The notes under the pieces were generated by a model. The model was not told the origin of the DNA. It searched no databases and saw nothing but the letters and a program-made list of their open reading frames with translations. Of a DNA stretch of 64,000 bases, positions 48,685-58,545 are shown in pieces. The position numbers were made by a program, and so were the translations under genes. Each line of letters starts with the position of its first letter. The first letter of the stretch is position 1. This DNA is from a virus: positions 1-64,000 of IMG/VR virus record IMGVR_UViG_3300017960_000018; one strand, written 5' to 3'.

Positions 48685-50523
48685 ATGGAAACGACGGTTG
48701 GACAGCTCCTGCTGAACGAGGCCTTGCCCGAGGACATGCGCGACTACCGCCGTGTCATCGACAAGAAGTCCCTCGCGCCGCTGTTCACCGAACTGGCCGA
48801 GAAGCACCCCGACCACTACGCCGAGATCAACCAGCGCCTCCACACCCTGGCCGCCGACGCGGTGACGGGGCACGGCGGCGTGACCAGCCTCACGCTCGAC
48901 TCGCTGCGCACGCCGCTGGGCATCGAGCGCGCCCGCAAGGAACTGCAAAAGAAGATCGACAAGGTGCTGGACGGACCCGGCACCCAGGAACAGAAGAATG
49001 AAAGAATCGTGGGACTGATCTCCGACGCGCTGGAGCCCGTCACGCAGGAGAATTACAAAGAGAACCTGGCGGCCGACAACCCGCTGGCCGTGCAGGTTTC
49101 CTCCGGCAGCCGGGGCAACCCCGCCGGCCTGCGCTCCCTGACAGCAGGGGATCTGCTTTTCACGGACCACAAGGACCGCCCGATCCCGGTGCCGGTCCTT
49201 ACGTCTTTCTCGGAAGGGTTGGACCCCGTGCAGTACTGGGCCGGCGCGTACACGGCCCGCAAGGGCACCATCGCCACCAAGTTTGCCACCCCCAAGTCGG
49301 GGTTCCTGGGCAAGCAGCTCGCGGCGGCCTCCCACCGCCTGGTGGTCACCGAAAAGGATTGCGGCACGCCCAACGGCCTCGTGGTGGACGCTCACGACCC
49401 GGACAACGAGGGGGCCGTGCTGGCTTCGGACGCTGGCGCGTTCAAACGCGGCGAGGTGCTGGACCCCAATAACATGCGCAAGCTGAAGGACCAGATCGTG
49501 GTGCGTTCGCCCATGACCTGCCAGGCGGAGAACGGCATCTGCCAGCAGTGCGCCGGGGTGCGCGAGCGAGGCGGCTTCCCGCCTATCGGCGACAACGTCG
49601 GGATGGCCGCCGCACACGCCATCTCCGAACCCATCGGGCAGGGTCAGCTGAACGTCAAACACGGCGGCGGGAAGCTGAAAAAGCGCGACGAGGCCAAGAC
49701 GGGCATCGACCTGATCAACCAACTCGTGCAGGTTCCCAAGACTTTTGCCGGGGCTGCTGCGATATCAACCGTTGACGGTCGAGTCGAGCGGGTGGAGAAT
49801 GCTCCACAAGGCGGCCAGTACATTCGGATTGCGGGTACCGAACATTGGGTGCCGGCAGGCGAGGACCTGGTTGTCAAGCGTGGGGACAAGGTGGAGGCCG
49901 GGGACGTCCTTTCCAGCGGCATCCCGAACCCGGCCGAGATCACGCGCTTCAAGGGGATCGGGGAGGGCCGGCGGTACTTCATGGAGATGTTCCGCAAGAC
50001 GCTGGAGGAGAACCGCTTCAAGGCGCACCGGCGCAACGTGGAACTGCTCTCCAGGGGCCTGATCAACCACGTCAGGGTGACGGATCTGGACGGACCGGCG
50101 GACACCCTGCCCGACGACGTGGCCGAGTACGACGACATCGTGCGCGGATATCAGGCCCGTTATGGCTCCAAAACGGTTGCCCCGAAGCGTGCCCTTGGGT
50201 TATACCTGGAACGTCCCGCACTGCACTATTCGATCGGGACGCGCGTCACGCCCCGCGTGGCCAAGAGTTTGCAGGACCACGGCGTAGAAAATGTGCTGGC
50301 CCATGCCGACGAACCAAGCTTCGTACCGGAGATGACACGGGCGATGGAAACCCTCTCACACTCCAGCGACTGGATGGTGCGATTGGGCGGTTTCCATTTG
50401 AAAAAGTCCTTAATGGGGGCGTTGCACCGTGGACGAGAGTCCAAGGAGCACGGCACCTCATTCATCCCTCCACTCGCGAAGGGCGTCGAGTTCGGCAAGC
50501 CAAAAGGCGACGTCGGATACTGA
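48685..50523 (+). CDS. RNA polymerase beta' C-terminal half
   Basis: 612 residues. It picks up exactly where the fused protein stops: METTVGQLLLNEALP equals the beta' TTVGR.L...LP segment. The bridge helix (NPLAVQVSSGSRGN, about 132-155), trigger loop (EGLDPVQYWAGAYTARKG, about 178-212), the Zn2 site (C226, C279, C286, C289) and IGDNVGMAAAHAISEPIGQG are all present. It therefore completes the active centre formed with NADFDGD of the protein at 37995. Split beta' genes are known in phiKZ-like phages, but there beta is not fused to the N-terminal half. Confidence 0.92.
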   Translation: METTVGQLLLNEALPEDMRDYRRVIDKKSLAPLFTELAEKHPDHYAEINQRLHTLAADAVTGHGGVTSLTLDSLRTPLGIERARKELQKKIDKVLDGPGTQEQKNERIVGLISDALEPVTQENYKENLAADNPLAVQVSSGSRGNPAGLRSLTAGDLLFTDHKDRPIPVPVLTSFSEGLDPVQYWAGAYTARKGTIATKFATPKSGFLGKQLAAASHRLVVTEKDCGTPNGLVVDAHDPDNEGAVLASDAGAFKRGEVLDPNNMRKLKDQIVVRSPMTCQAENGICQQCAGVRERGGFPPIGDNVGMAAAHAISEPIGQGQLNVKHGGGKLKKRDEAKTGIDLINQLVQVPKTFAGAAAISTVDGRVERVENAPQGGQYIRIAGTEHWVPAGEDLVVKRGDKVEAGDVLSSGIPNPAEITRFKGIGEGRRYFMEMFRKTLEENRFKAHRRNVELLSRGLINHVRVTDLDGPADTLPDDVAEYDDIVRGYQARYGSKTVAPKRALGLYLERPALHYSIGTRVTPRVAKSLQDHGVENVLAHADEPSFVPEMTRAMETLSHSSDWMVRLGGFHLKKSLMGALHRGRESKEHGTSFIPPLAKGVEFGKPKGDVGY

Positions 50524-50533
50524 GGAGCAAGCG

Positions 50534-51025
50534 ATGTCGAGTGTCGAAGAGTTGACGAAGGAAGCCTCCGAGATGGGGCGCGCGAGCGCTGTGTCCCGTC
50601 TGGGTTACGCCGTGGGGTGCATCGAGGCGGCGATGCCCGATGACGCCTGCGTCGAGAAGGTGGCCCAGGTGATACGCGTGCCCAAGACCATGATCAAGGT
50701 GGCGATCGTGCTGAAGCGTGCCAGCCCGCTGCTCAAGGCATTGGGCGTCGGGGCCGCGCTGGCCGGCGGTTTGCCCATCCTGACGGGTCTGGGTCGCGGA
50801 GCGTCGCGTGGGCTGGAAAAGGCCGTCAGCCGCATTGGCGGGCCGTACTCCGACCTCCTGGGCGGCTCGTCCATGGGTGAGATCGGGGGCATGGCGCCCG
50901 ACGAGATGAAGCGCGTCAACAAGCTCATCATGCGACAGGCCCTGCGGAACTACCAGATGCAGGGCATGCTGGAAAACCTGAGGTTCGCGAACACCCGTCC
51001 CCGAGGCGGCCTCTTCGGAGCGTAA
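50534..51025 (+). CDS. Hypothetical protein with hydrophobic segment
   Basis: 163 residues, ATG 50534 behind GAGGAG. Helical start (SSVEELTKEASEMGRAS). A hydrophobic stretch (LLKALGVGAALAGGLPIL) around residues 65-83 could cross or line a membrane. The C-terminus is helical and basic. It resembles other small virion-type genes in this window. Confidence 0.58.
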   Translation: MSSVEELTKEASEMGRASAVSRLGYAVGCIEAAMPDDACVEKVAQVIRVPKTMIKVAIVLKRASPLLKALGVGAALAGGLPILTGLGRGASRGLEKAVSRIGGPYSDLLGGSSMGEIGGMAPDEMKRVNKLIMRQALRNYQMQGMLENLRFANTRPRGGLFGA

Positions 51026-51055
51026 CAACCCGCATAGATCAAGGAGCGCAGACGG

Positions 51056-53647
51056 ATGCCGGCGCCAAACGCATCAGAAAGCAACTTGGAGCGCACCTTT
51101 GCGGACGTGGCGTACGCCCGACTGCGCGACAAGGCTCCCTCCATGCTGGACTACCTGATCGGGTTCCAGCTCGTCGACAAGAACGAAGAGGAGACCCACG
51201 CGGTGGGGATCTTCGGGTTCAAGGTGGGATCAGAGTGGGTCTATGCCCCCGTGTTCTTCATCAACGGGGAGCTGAAGGGCCACGAGCTGATGTACATCAA
51301 GAGCCAGGACGCGTTCGTGCCGATGACCGAGGAGTGGGTCAACTACATCCTCAACCGCAGGCCGTCCGTGCTGGGCGAGCCGGAGGAGCGGGAGCGCAAC
51401 GAAATACCGCTGCGCCAGCCCGACTTCGACGTGTTCGCCCGGAGTCCGTACATCGGCTCCAAGTTCGCGGCGCACACCCGGCCCAGCTTCAATCAGATCG
51501 TGGAGCGGATGGACCCGAACCTGCACGGGTTCATGCCCGTCTTCCACCCCGAGAACTGGCCCAACGGGAAGAAGTACGCGTCGCTGGGCACGCGCTTCAC
51601 CGTGCCCGGAGCGCTCAAGGCGCTGGGCAAGCGGGCGATGCTCAACCTCGTGGCCTCTATGAAGGAGGACGAGAAGTTCGCCAACGCCGTATTGGGGTTC
51701 TACGACCTGAAGAATGACATCGCCGGCTTTGAGAAAGCGGCCAAGGCGGACAAGGACTCCGTCAACTACCAGGAGGACGCGGCCTTCTCGAAGTGTAGCG
51801 CCTGCAACAACTACACGGAGGGCGGCGGCTGCACCCAGGTCTCCGGTGACATCTCACCCAACGCGACCTGTTCCCTGTGGTCCGCCGCGACAGCCAAGCC
51901 GGTGGAACCCATCGAGCCGATCAAGGCCGGCTCCACCGACGCGGACAAAGGCCCGCATACGGAATCGACCGGCAAGGGCAAGAAGCCCAAGAACACCATC
52001 CCCGTGGACAAGCCCGTCACGCAGGAGGAGCAGGACGAGCACGGCCGCGAGGAGGACCTCCTCAACGACCTGCAGCCCGCCATGCCCCTCAAGGGCGCGG
52101 CCCTGGTGATCACGCAGGAGGAGGCCACGCAGTACGACCCCTACCTGACCGACACCGACCGCGAGGCGCTGATGCGGGAACGCTATCTGATCAAGGACGC
52201 CCGGCACGACGACGCGACCTCGCAGGTCTACTCTACCCAGGTCAACACGTCCGTGCAGGGACCGCGCGATCCGGGCCTGTACGACGTCTACAACCGCGAC
52301 GGCGGCACGCGGAAGATGCTGATCATCACCGCGCCGAAGCTCTTCTCGGCGTACGGTCGCCGGGACAAGAACGGCATGTGCGTGGTCGTGGACCTGGACC
52401 AGAAGGCCTACGGCAACTATTTCCCCGTCGACATCCTGACCCGCCAGCAGTATGGCTCCAGCGCCATGAAGAACCTGCTCAACAGTGGCACCGACCCGAA
52501 GAACATGAAGCCCGGGCAGACCGCCGTGCTTGTGGGCCCGGGGTGCAAAGGCACGTGCGTTTTCCAGGTGGACAACAAGCGCACCAACGGCGACGGGCAG
52601 GTGGAGTTCGACGTGTGGGGGCGGGACCACGACATGTCCTCCAACTCGCTGGTCAAGCGGCGCGACACCAACATCTCGGACGACGATTTCTCCGATTCGG
52701 TGCGCAGTCTGGTGATCACGGACAAGGACGTGCCGGACATGCAGCAGGTCGGCGAGGCCCTGTACGTGCCGAAGGGGTTCAAGGCCATCGTGATCCGGGA
52801 GTCGGACAAGCTCAGGGACACCGTCTGTTGCCCCCCGCCGAAGTCCGCGCCGAAGTCCACGCTGGACCTGGGCAACATCAACGACTTCTGGCAGCAGCTG
52901 TGGAAGGCCGCCGGCGAGAAGAAGGGCCGGTACCGCCGCATGCGCATCCTGACCGACGGCATCACCTTCAAGACCGATCTCAACGGGACGCAGGGTCCGC
53001 CCCTGTCCAAGGTGGCCACCCTGAAGACCCTGGTCATGACCTACGGCCTGAACCAGAAGGATGCGGAACTGCTGGTCAAGCAGGCGCAGCCGCGCAAGGC
53101 TTGCAACTACATCGTAAAGCTGGCGCAAGGATACGGTGACGCGCCCGCGCCCGCCTACTTCCCGGAACCGGCTATGGGCAACGAAGGCGGCATCCCGGCC
53201 CCGATCCAGTACCCCCAGCACAACCTGGAGAACCTGGGCCAGATCGATCCGTTCAACCGGGAGATGTACCGCGAGCACAACTACATCGACGAGGGCGCCA
53301 AGCGCTTCGCGGAGAACGCCTCCCAGCAGGGCCAGAAGGAGGTGCTCGACACCGCGGTGATCTCGGGCCTGGTGAAGACCATGGACTCGGACGCCGTCGT
53401 GGACAGCTACATCGGCGACCTGCTGTTGGGGCTGGACCGTATCGGGCGCATCCTGTTCATGTTCTACTGGCACAACGAGGCCTTCAAGGAGCGCTACGGC
53501 CAGCAGGACATGCCGGAGATGGAAGACAACCTTCGCAACGTCTTCAAGAACCTGGGCGAGCTGGCCCTGTTCCTGAAGCAGAAGACGATCGAGCCGGACG
53601 AAGCCGACAGTGGGGAGGCGGAACTGACAAACGTCCTGGCATCATGA
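51056..53647 (+). CDS. Large virion protein with HiPIP-like Cys cluster
   Basis: 863 residues, ATG behind AAGGAG. An N-terminal folded domain (1-230) precedes a Cys cluster CSACNNYTEGGGC...ISPNATCSLW (about 242-270), close to the four-cysteine pattern of high-potential iron-sulfur proteins and of short cluster-bearing phage modules. An acidic linker follows, then a large region with AVLVGPGCKGTCVFQVD and a C-terminal helical domain. Probably a structural protein. An Fe-S cluster is possible but not proved. Confidence 0.65.
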   Translation: MPAPNASESNLERTFADVAYARLRDKAPSMLDYLIGFQLVDKNEEETHAVGIFGFKVGSEWVYAPVFFINGELKGHELMYIKSQDAFVPMTEEWVNYILNRRPSVLGEPEERERNEIPLRQPDFDVFARSPYIGSKFAAHTRPSFNQIVERMDPNLHGFMPVFHPENWPNGKKYASLGTRFTVPGALKALGKRAMLNLVASMKEDEKFANAVLGFYDLKNDIAGFEKAAKADKDSVNYQEDAAFSKCSACNNYTEGGGCTQVSGDISPNATCSLWSAATAKPVEPIEPIKAGSTDADKGPHTESTGKGKKPKNTIPVDKPVTQEEQDEHGREEDLLNDLQPAMPLKGAALVITQEEATQYDPYLTDTDREALMRERYLIKDARHDDATSQVYSTQVNTSVQGPRDPGLYDVYNRDGGTRKMLIITAPKLFSAYGRRDKNGMCVVVDLDQKAYGNYFPVDILTRQQYGSSAMKNLLNSGTDPKNMKPGQTAVLVGPGCKGTCVFQVDNKRTNGDGQVEFDVWGRDHDMSSNSLVKRRDTNISDDDFSDSVRSLVITDKDVPDMQQVGEALYVPKGFKAIVIRESDKLRDTVCCPPPKSAPKSTLDLGNINDFWQQLWKAAGEKKGRYRRMRILTDGITFKTDLNGTQGPPLSKVATLKTLVMTYGLNQKDAELLVKQAQPRKACNYIVKLAQGYGDAPAPAYFPEPAMGNEGGIPAPIQYPQHNLENLGQIDPFNREMYREHNYIDEGAKRFAENASQQGQKEVLDTAVISGLVKTMDSDAVVDSYIGDLLLGLDRIGRILFMFYWHNEAFKERYGQQDMPEMEDNLRNVFKNLGELALFLKQKTIEPDEADSGEAELTNVLAS

Positions 53648-53648
53648 T

Positions 53649-54485
53649 ATGCAAAAAGCAGACCTTCAACTCCTCGAAGCCGCTCCTGACAAGGAGTGGC
53701 AGATGGTACAGGACGCGGTTACGAAGCGCCTCGAGCCGGGTCGCAGCCCCGAGCTGTCCCTGCGCCGGCGCTCCTACCGTTTCCTGCGCCGTTGGGTGAA
53801 GGCCTCCATCTGCGAAGCCGACAAGCTCAAGCGCGAATACCCCGACATCTACGTGGCCTACTGCCTGTACCTGAACCCGGCCAGCGTGCGCTGGATCATC
53901 GAGGCGGGGCTGCTGACCGACGTGTCGTACGAGGACATGGCCGAGTACGTGGGCAAGTCGGTCGACGTGCTCAAGACCTACGAGAAGCTCTTCTTCAACG
54001 TGCGCCACCGGCTGGACTCCAAGGGCGAGATCATGAACATGGTTCTGCTCCCCACGGTGGCCTCCGGCCTGGACGGCCGCGACTTCGACTTCCTCTACAA
54101 GACGCTGGCCTACTGCGCCGGCTGGAAGGCCCTGCAGGCGTTCATCGAGGTGGGCGAGATGGACGCCAACACCGAGGACTGGCTGCAGTCCTCGTTCCGT
54201 TCGCGCCTGAAGAAGCTGGGCTGGATTGCCGTGCACCGCGTCGAGGTCAACCAGTTCACGGCCATCGAGATCATCGACCGGTGCCTGGAACTGGTGCGTT
54301 TGGAGAAGGAGCACGGCACCGGAGCCGCCCAGGATCAGGCCTCCCAGCTGATGAAAGACTTGCTGGAGGGATCTTCGCTGACTATCATCTCTTCCAAGGC
54401 GAAGTTGTCGGCGAATGAACCGCGTGCACTGTTTGCCAAGGCCGGAACGTACGAGGGGCCTTTCGCGCTCCCACAGGAGACCTGA
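53649..54485 (+). CDS. Hypothetical helical protein with HTH-like segment
   Basis: 278 residues. The segment YEDMAEYVGKSVDVLKTYEK then LFFNVRHRLDSKGE resembles a sequence of the type IA.YLG.....V..YE..FF.VR.RL found in helix-turn-helix proteins of packaging or regulatory type. A small terminase-like or regulatory role is possible, but the match is short. The C-terminus is helical. Confidence 0.55.
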   Translation: MQKADLQLLEAAPDKEWQMVQDAVTKRLEPGRSPELSLRRRSYRFLRRWVKASICEADKLKREYPDIYVAYCLYLNPASVRWIIEAGLLTDVSYEDMAEYVGKSVDVLKTYEKLFFNVRHRLDSKGEIMNMVLLPTVASGLDGRDFDFLYKTLAYCAGWKALQAFIEVGEMDANTEDWLQSSFRSRLKKLGWIAVHRVEVNQFTAIEIIDRCLELVRLEKEHGTGAAQDQASQLMKDLLEGSSLTIISSKAKLSANEPRALFAKAGTYEGPFALPQET

Positions 54486-54486
54486 G

Positions 54487-55875
54487 ATGGAAAAGCTCAG
54501 CAAGGAAAATGAACAGAAGGTCATCGCCGCCATCGAGAGCGCGATCAAGCTGGCCAACGCCGGCTCCACGCCCAACGAGGCGCTGCGCAAGGTGGCCGAG
54601 GACAACAGCTTCACGCCGCCGCTGGTGCGCCGCATGGTCGAGGCCTTCAACGTTTCCAAGACGCTGGCGCACATGAAGCACGCTTCCGGCGAGGACCGCG
54701 TGAACTCCTTCCCGCTGGCCGACGCCGGCGAGATCCTCAAGGAGATGTACCCGGAGAACCCGGTCGCGCCCGCCGACGAGAAGGCTGCCGAGTTCGAGCC
54801 GTCCTTCTACCGGTACCCCGAGCGTCACAACTACATGAAAGAGGCGGCCACGGAAGTCACGCTGCCGCCCCTGGTCGACAAGAAGGCCGAGGCGTACGGG
54901 CCCGACCCGGTCGTGGTGGCGCGCACGCGTGCGGACAGGTTGCAGGGGCTGAGCAAAAGGGCCGACAACAGGCGCTCGGTGTACCGCCAGAAGATCTGGG
55001 AGCTGAACAGTCTGGTGAAGGAGGGGGGCGCCTATTTCAGGCAGCTCTACCACACCCCGTTTGCCGAGGTCGAACGCAACATGGTCGGCGAGTACGGGGC
55101 CATGGGCAAGACGCTCATGGACATGATCTACAAGGAGGGCCGGCTCAAGGAATCGCGCTACGCCGAGGACGCGCCCGTGCGGCAGTGGCTGTTCGACTCC
55201 AAGGCCGAACCTTACACCCACCTGACCATGGCGCTGAAGGTCGCGTCCGACTCCGTGAAGCTGGTGAAGGAGGCAGCACGGGCCCAGCTCGAGCACGAGA
55301 AGTTCGCACGGGAGTGCGGCTATCCGCTGCCCGTCGACGACGAGGAGGAGGGTGAGGTCAAGGAGGCGCTTCTTGATGAAGTGCTGCACGAGCACCACAC
55401 CCCCTTCGAGGAGAACGCGCTCGCGCCGGCCTCGGAGGTGGCCGAGGACCCTTTTGAGAAAGACGCCGTCCTTCCGGGTCTGCCGGAGACGGCTTTGGCT
55501 TCCGGCGCCATGAGCATCCTGGGCCTGAAGGAGACGGACGAGAAGGACAGGCAGCAGGCGCTCAGCGAGGCGCTGGACCCCGTGCATGAGTCGAAGCTCA
55601 GGTCCATCTCCACGCAGGCCATGCTGTCCGACTTCATGTCCAACGACCCGATCATCAGCTCCTACTCGCAGGACGACGTCGTGAACGCCTACAACCAGCT
55701 GGCGCAGCTGGCACCGTCCGTGTCGCAGCAGCCCGCGGTGGCGCGCGGCATGCTACGGCGGCTGCTGCAGTCCGAGAGCATCGTGGAACCGCACGAGGCC
55801 GGACAGCTGACGGACGTGGAGACGAAGCTGAGGAAGGGCACACCGGGTATCGCGGAAGTCCCTCCACGCGTTTGA
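54487..55875 (+). CDS. Hypothetical virion-type protein
   Basis: 462 residues from ATG 54487 with GGAGA upstream. Largely helical: N-terminal EKLSKENEQKVIAAIESAIK, a central WELNSLVKEGGAYFRQLYH and FDSKAEPYTHLTMALKVASD, an acidic hinge (PVDDEEEGEVKEALLDE), and a helical C-terminus. No family recognised. Located just upstream of the protease-scaffold-capsid set. Confidence 0.62.
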   Translation: MEKLSKENEQKVIAAIESAIKLANAGSTPNEALRKVAEDNSFTPPLVRRMVEAFNVSKTLAHMKHASGEDRVNSFPLADAGEILKEMYPENPVAPADEKAAEFEPSFYRYPERHNYMKEAATEVTLPPLVDKKAEAYGPDPVVVARTRADRLQGLSKRADNRRSVYRQKIWELNSLVKEGGAYFRQLYHTPFAEVERNMVGEYGAMGKTLMDMIYKEGRLKESRYAEDAPVRQWLFDSKAEPYTHLTMALKVASDSVKLVKEAARAQLEHEKFARECGYPLPVDDEEEGEVKEALLDEVLHEHHTPFEENALAPASEVAEDPFEKDAVLPGLPETALASGAMSILGLKETDEKDRQQALSEALDPVHESKLRSISTQAMLSDFMSNDPIISSYSQDDVVNAYNQLAQLAPSVSQQPAVARGMLRRLLQSESIVEPHEAGQLTDVETKLRKGTPGIAEVPPRV

Positions 55876-55887
55876 TCGGAGCCTGAC

Positions 55888-57039
55888 ATGGAGCTGTCCC
55901 AAGAACTCGCCGTGACCTGTGTGGCCGTCAAGGAGGCTTCCGAGAAGGAGGCCATGCCTGGCGTGCCCGCCGCGCTGCCCATGAGCAATGCCCTGGCAGC
56001 CCCCGCCAAGAGCATGGCCGGCCAGGCAACGCAGATGGCCAACCAGCGCGTGGCGCAGGGGCAGGCCACCGAGCGTCAGCAGATCAACGATAAGGAACAA
56101 CAGGGGCAAGTCCAGACGGCCAGCCCCATGACCAAGAACATTGCCCCCATCCGTCCCGCGAACATCGGCCAGCCCCTCATACGGCAGGGGTATCAGCCAC
56201 CCGTGGTGCGCAATACCTGGTCACCGCCGGTGCCCGTCAAGGCGGCAGCCGACCCCGACCTGACCCAGCTGCGCGCGAAGTTCGAGTCCATGGAAGCCAG
56301 GGAACGCCTGCTGCGTCGGCACGCGCAGAAGTGGGAGGAGTTGTCGGCTGCACGCGCGGCGCGCGAGGAGCCCAGCGCCGTGTCCACGGCGTTACAGCGC
56401 ATGGCTCCGGTACCGCACACGATGGGCGAGGCGGCCGTGCGTGCTCCGCTGGCGGCCCTTTCCGGGTACGGCGGATATAGAATGGGCGCCAAGTTGGAGC
56501 CGGCCGACGTGGAGGAACTGCAGCGCGTGCTGGGCGCTTCCCGCGCCAAGGGCGAGGGGCTGCGCCCGATCGAGCGCAACCTGTCCGACCTGGTCGGTGA
56601 GCAACGGGCAAAGAGACTGGCCAAGGCGTTGCGCCAGGCGGACCCGACCGTGACCGCGCAAGCGCTCAGGGAGGCGGACATCACCGCGCCTGGTGAAGAC
56701 GTCGCCAAGCTGCGTAAGCGTATGGGGAAGGCGGTGAAAGGTTCCAAGGGCAAGGCGTTGCGCGGCCTAGCCGGGCGCGCCCGCATCAAGTCCGAGATTT
56801 CCAACTTGTTTCGCCAGGGGCAGAGCCAGCCGCTTGTACCCAAGATGAGACCCTGGCGCATCGGCGGGGCGCTGGGCGGCCTGGCGCTGGGCGGACTGCT
56901 GTCCGGCATCCCGTACGCGGCACACGCTCTGTACCGCAAGGGCGAGGGCGGCGAGGCGGCCTACCGCGCCGCGCAGCGGGCGAAGGAACTTACCGAGGAG
57001 GCTGAGCGCGTCTCCGCTGAAAGGGAGGCGCTGCTGTGA
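55888..57039 (+). CDS. Hypothetical virion-type protein
   Basis: 383 residues. Ala/Gln-rich N-terminal region, basic helical middle (RERLLRRHAQKWEELSAAR), and a Gly/Leu-rich hydrophobic segment near the C-terminus (IGGALGGLALGGLLSGIPYA, about residues 329-350). The final helix is charged. It overlaps the protease-like gene by 4 bases. Similar Gly-rich hydrophobic segments occur in several neighbours. Confidence 0.6.
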   Translation: MELSQELAVTCVAVKEASEKEAMPGVPAALPMSNALAAPAKSMAGQATQMANQRVAQGQATERQQINDKEQQGQVQTASPMTKNIAPIRPANIGQPLIRQGYQPPVVRNTWSPPVPVKAAADPDLTQLRAKFESMEARERLLRRHAQKWEELSAARAAREEPSAVSTALQRMAPVPHTMGEAAVRAPLAALSGYGGYRMGAKLEPADVEELQRVLGASRAKGEGLRPIERNLSDLVGEQRAKRLAKALRQADPTVTAQALREADITAPGEDVAKLRKRMGKAVKGSKGKALRGLAGRARIKSEISNLFRQGQSQPLVPKMRPWRIGGALGGLALGGLLSGIPYAAHALYRKGEGGEAAYRAAQRAKELTEEAERVSAEREALL

Positions 57040-58496
57040 TCAAGGTTATCCGTTCCGACAGCTACGACTTCGACATGCCCGCCGCGTCGCTGGTGCAGGT
57101 GTGGTCGCGCGGCATTGACCGCCACTGGATCACCAAGCGCGCGGCGGTGCTCAACGACGTCGTGCGGGGCATTCAGCCCGAGAAGGGCTTCCAGTACATC
57201 CACCTGATCACCATGGGGGCGCAGGAGGCATACGGCCCCAACCGCAACGGGGACGGCTTCAACGAGAAGCGGGGCACCTTCGAGCTCCCGTACCCCAAGG
57301 ACGGCGTGCCCGTCTACCACATGAGCGGTGGCCTGACCGAGCGGCACAACACCTTCACCAAGAACGCCCACGTCTTCGAGCACCACAAGAACAAGGACCC
57401 CAAGAAGGCCATCGGTTCGGTTCACGCGGACGCCTACAACCCCGAGATGAAGCGGGGCGAGCTGATCGCGAAGGTGCCCGAGAACGACAACTGGCTGCCC
57501 CATCTGGAGAAGCTGGCCAACGGGGAAGATATTCCCTTCAGCATGGCGTGCAAAGTCCCCTATGACGTGTGCACGATCTGCGGGAACAAGGCCAAGTCCC
57601 GGGCGGAATACTGCAAGCACGCCTCCGACCACCTGACCGAGATCCTGAAGGAAGGCCACCAGTCCTTCGTGATCAACGACCAACCCAACTTCTTCGACAT
57701 CTCGCGCGTCTTCCGGCCGGCCGACCGCATCGCCTGGTCGCTCAGGAAAGTGGCCTCGGCGGGGGTCGTTTCGATCAAGTCGGGAGCCCAGTTGGCCGAG
57801 GAAGAGGGGCTGATGTTACCGGAGCGCTTCTGGGACGCGGACAGCCCCGATGCCTCGGCCAAGATCGCCGCCGCGAAGAAGCTGGCCGAGATTGAGAAAC
57901 TAGTTGACGGATCGGCAAGGTCTGTGGACAATGCCGCCCGTTTGAAGGGGTTGGCTTGCGGGTGTCCATCCGAAAACCTTCCCCATGAAGCCATGGAGAT
58001 CCTTCAGAAAGCGCAGCTCGGACAGGCGCTACACGGACTGGCGGACGCCAAGATTTGCCTTTCCCTGGAGGACTTCATCAAGCTGGTATCGGGGTCAGAA
58101 GCGTGCGACTCCGCAGCCGGCGACATCCCTGCCGCAATGGGGGTGCTGCCTGGTGTGTTCAGCCGACTCCTCCGTAATGGGGGAATTGAGGACTGCGCGA
58201 CGGACTCGGCGTACGACCCGTCCCGCTCGGCGATACCCAGGTGCATCCGGGAGGCTTTAGCTCCACTGGCAGACGGACACTCGATGTCGGCCGGTCCAGC
58301 TACGCGGCGCATGCAAATCACCATCATTCGCGCGACGCCCAAACCTTCCAAAGCACCCGTGAAACTCGCTTCCACCTCAAAGTCTGCTGAGCGCTTGGCC
58401 AGGGAGTACGCCAAGTACCAGCTTTCGTTCGTTGCAGCAGCGGGAAGGGACGACGAACTGGTTCACGGGCTGACGGTCCTGCGCAACCACACTTGA
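57036..58496 (+). CDS. Probable prohead (capsid maturation) protease
   Basis: 486 residues from GTG 57036. AYGPNRNGDGFNEKRGTFEL and the HVFEHHKNKDPKKAIGSV segment resemble huge-phage capsid maturation proteases, where the His serves in catalysis. IPFSMACKVPYDVC carries the candidate nucleophile Ser. A zinc-finger-like insert follows (CTICGNKAKSRAEYCKH), then FFDISRVFRPADRIAW. The C-terminal 200 residues are unrelated and may be a scaffold fusion. Position just before an acidic scaffold-like protein and the capsid gene supports the call. Confidence 0.6.
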   Translation: MIKVIRSDSYDFDMPAASLVQVWSRGIDRHWITKRAAVLNDVVRGIQPEKGFQYIHLITMGAQEAYGPNRNGDGFNEKRGTFELPYPKDGVPVYHMSGGLTERHNTFTKNAHVFEHHKNKDPKKAIGSVHADAYNPEMKRGELIAKVPENDNWLPHLEKLANGEDIPFSMACKVPYDVCTICGNKAKSRAEYCKHASDHLTEILKEGHQSFVINDQPNFFDISRVFRPADRIAWSLRKVASAGVVSIKSGAQLAEEEGLMLPERFWDADSPDASAKIAAAKKLAEIEKLVDGSARSVDNAARLKGLACGCPSENLPHEAMEILQKAQLGQALHGLADAKICLSLEDFIKLVSGSEACDSAAGDIPAAMGVLPGVFSRLLRNGGIEDCATDSAYDPSRSAIPRCIREALAPLADGHSMSAGPATRRMQITIIRATPKPSKAPVKLASTSKSAERLAREYAKYQLSFVAAAGRDDELVHGLTVLRNHT

Positions 58497-58545
58497 AGAC
58501 GCGGGACGTTTTTACAGTCATCACAGTCCTCTAGGAGGCAGACGG

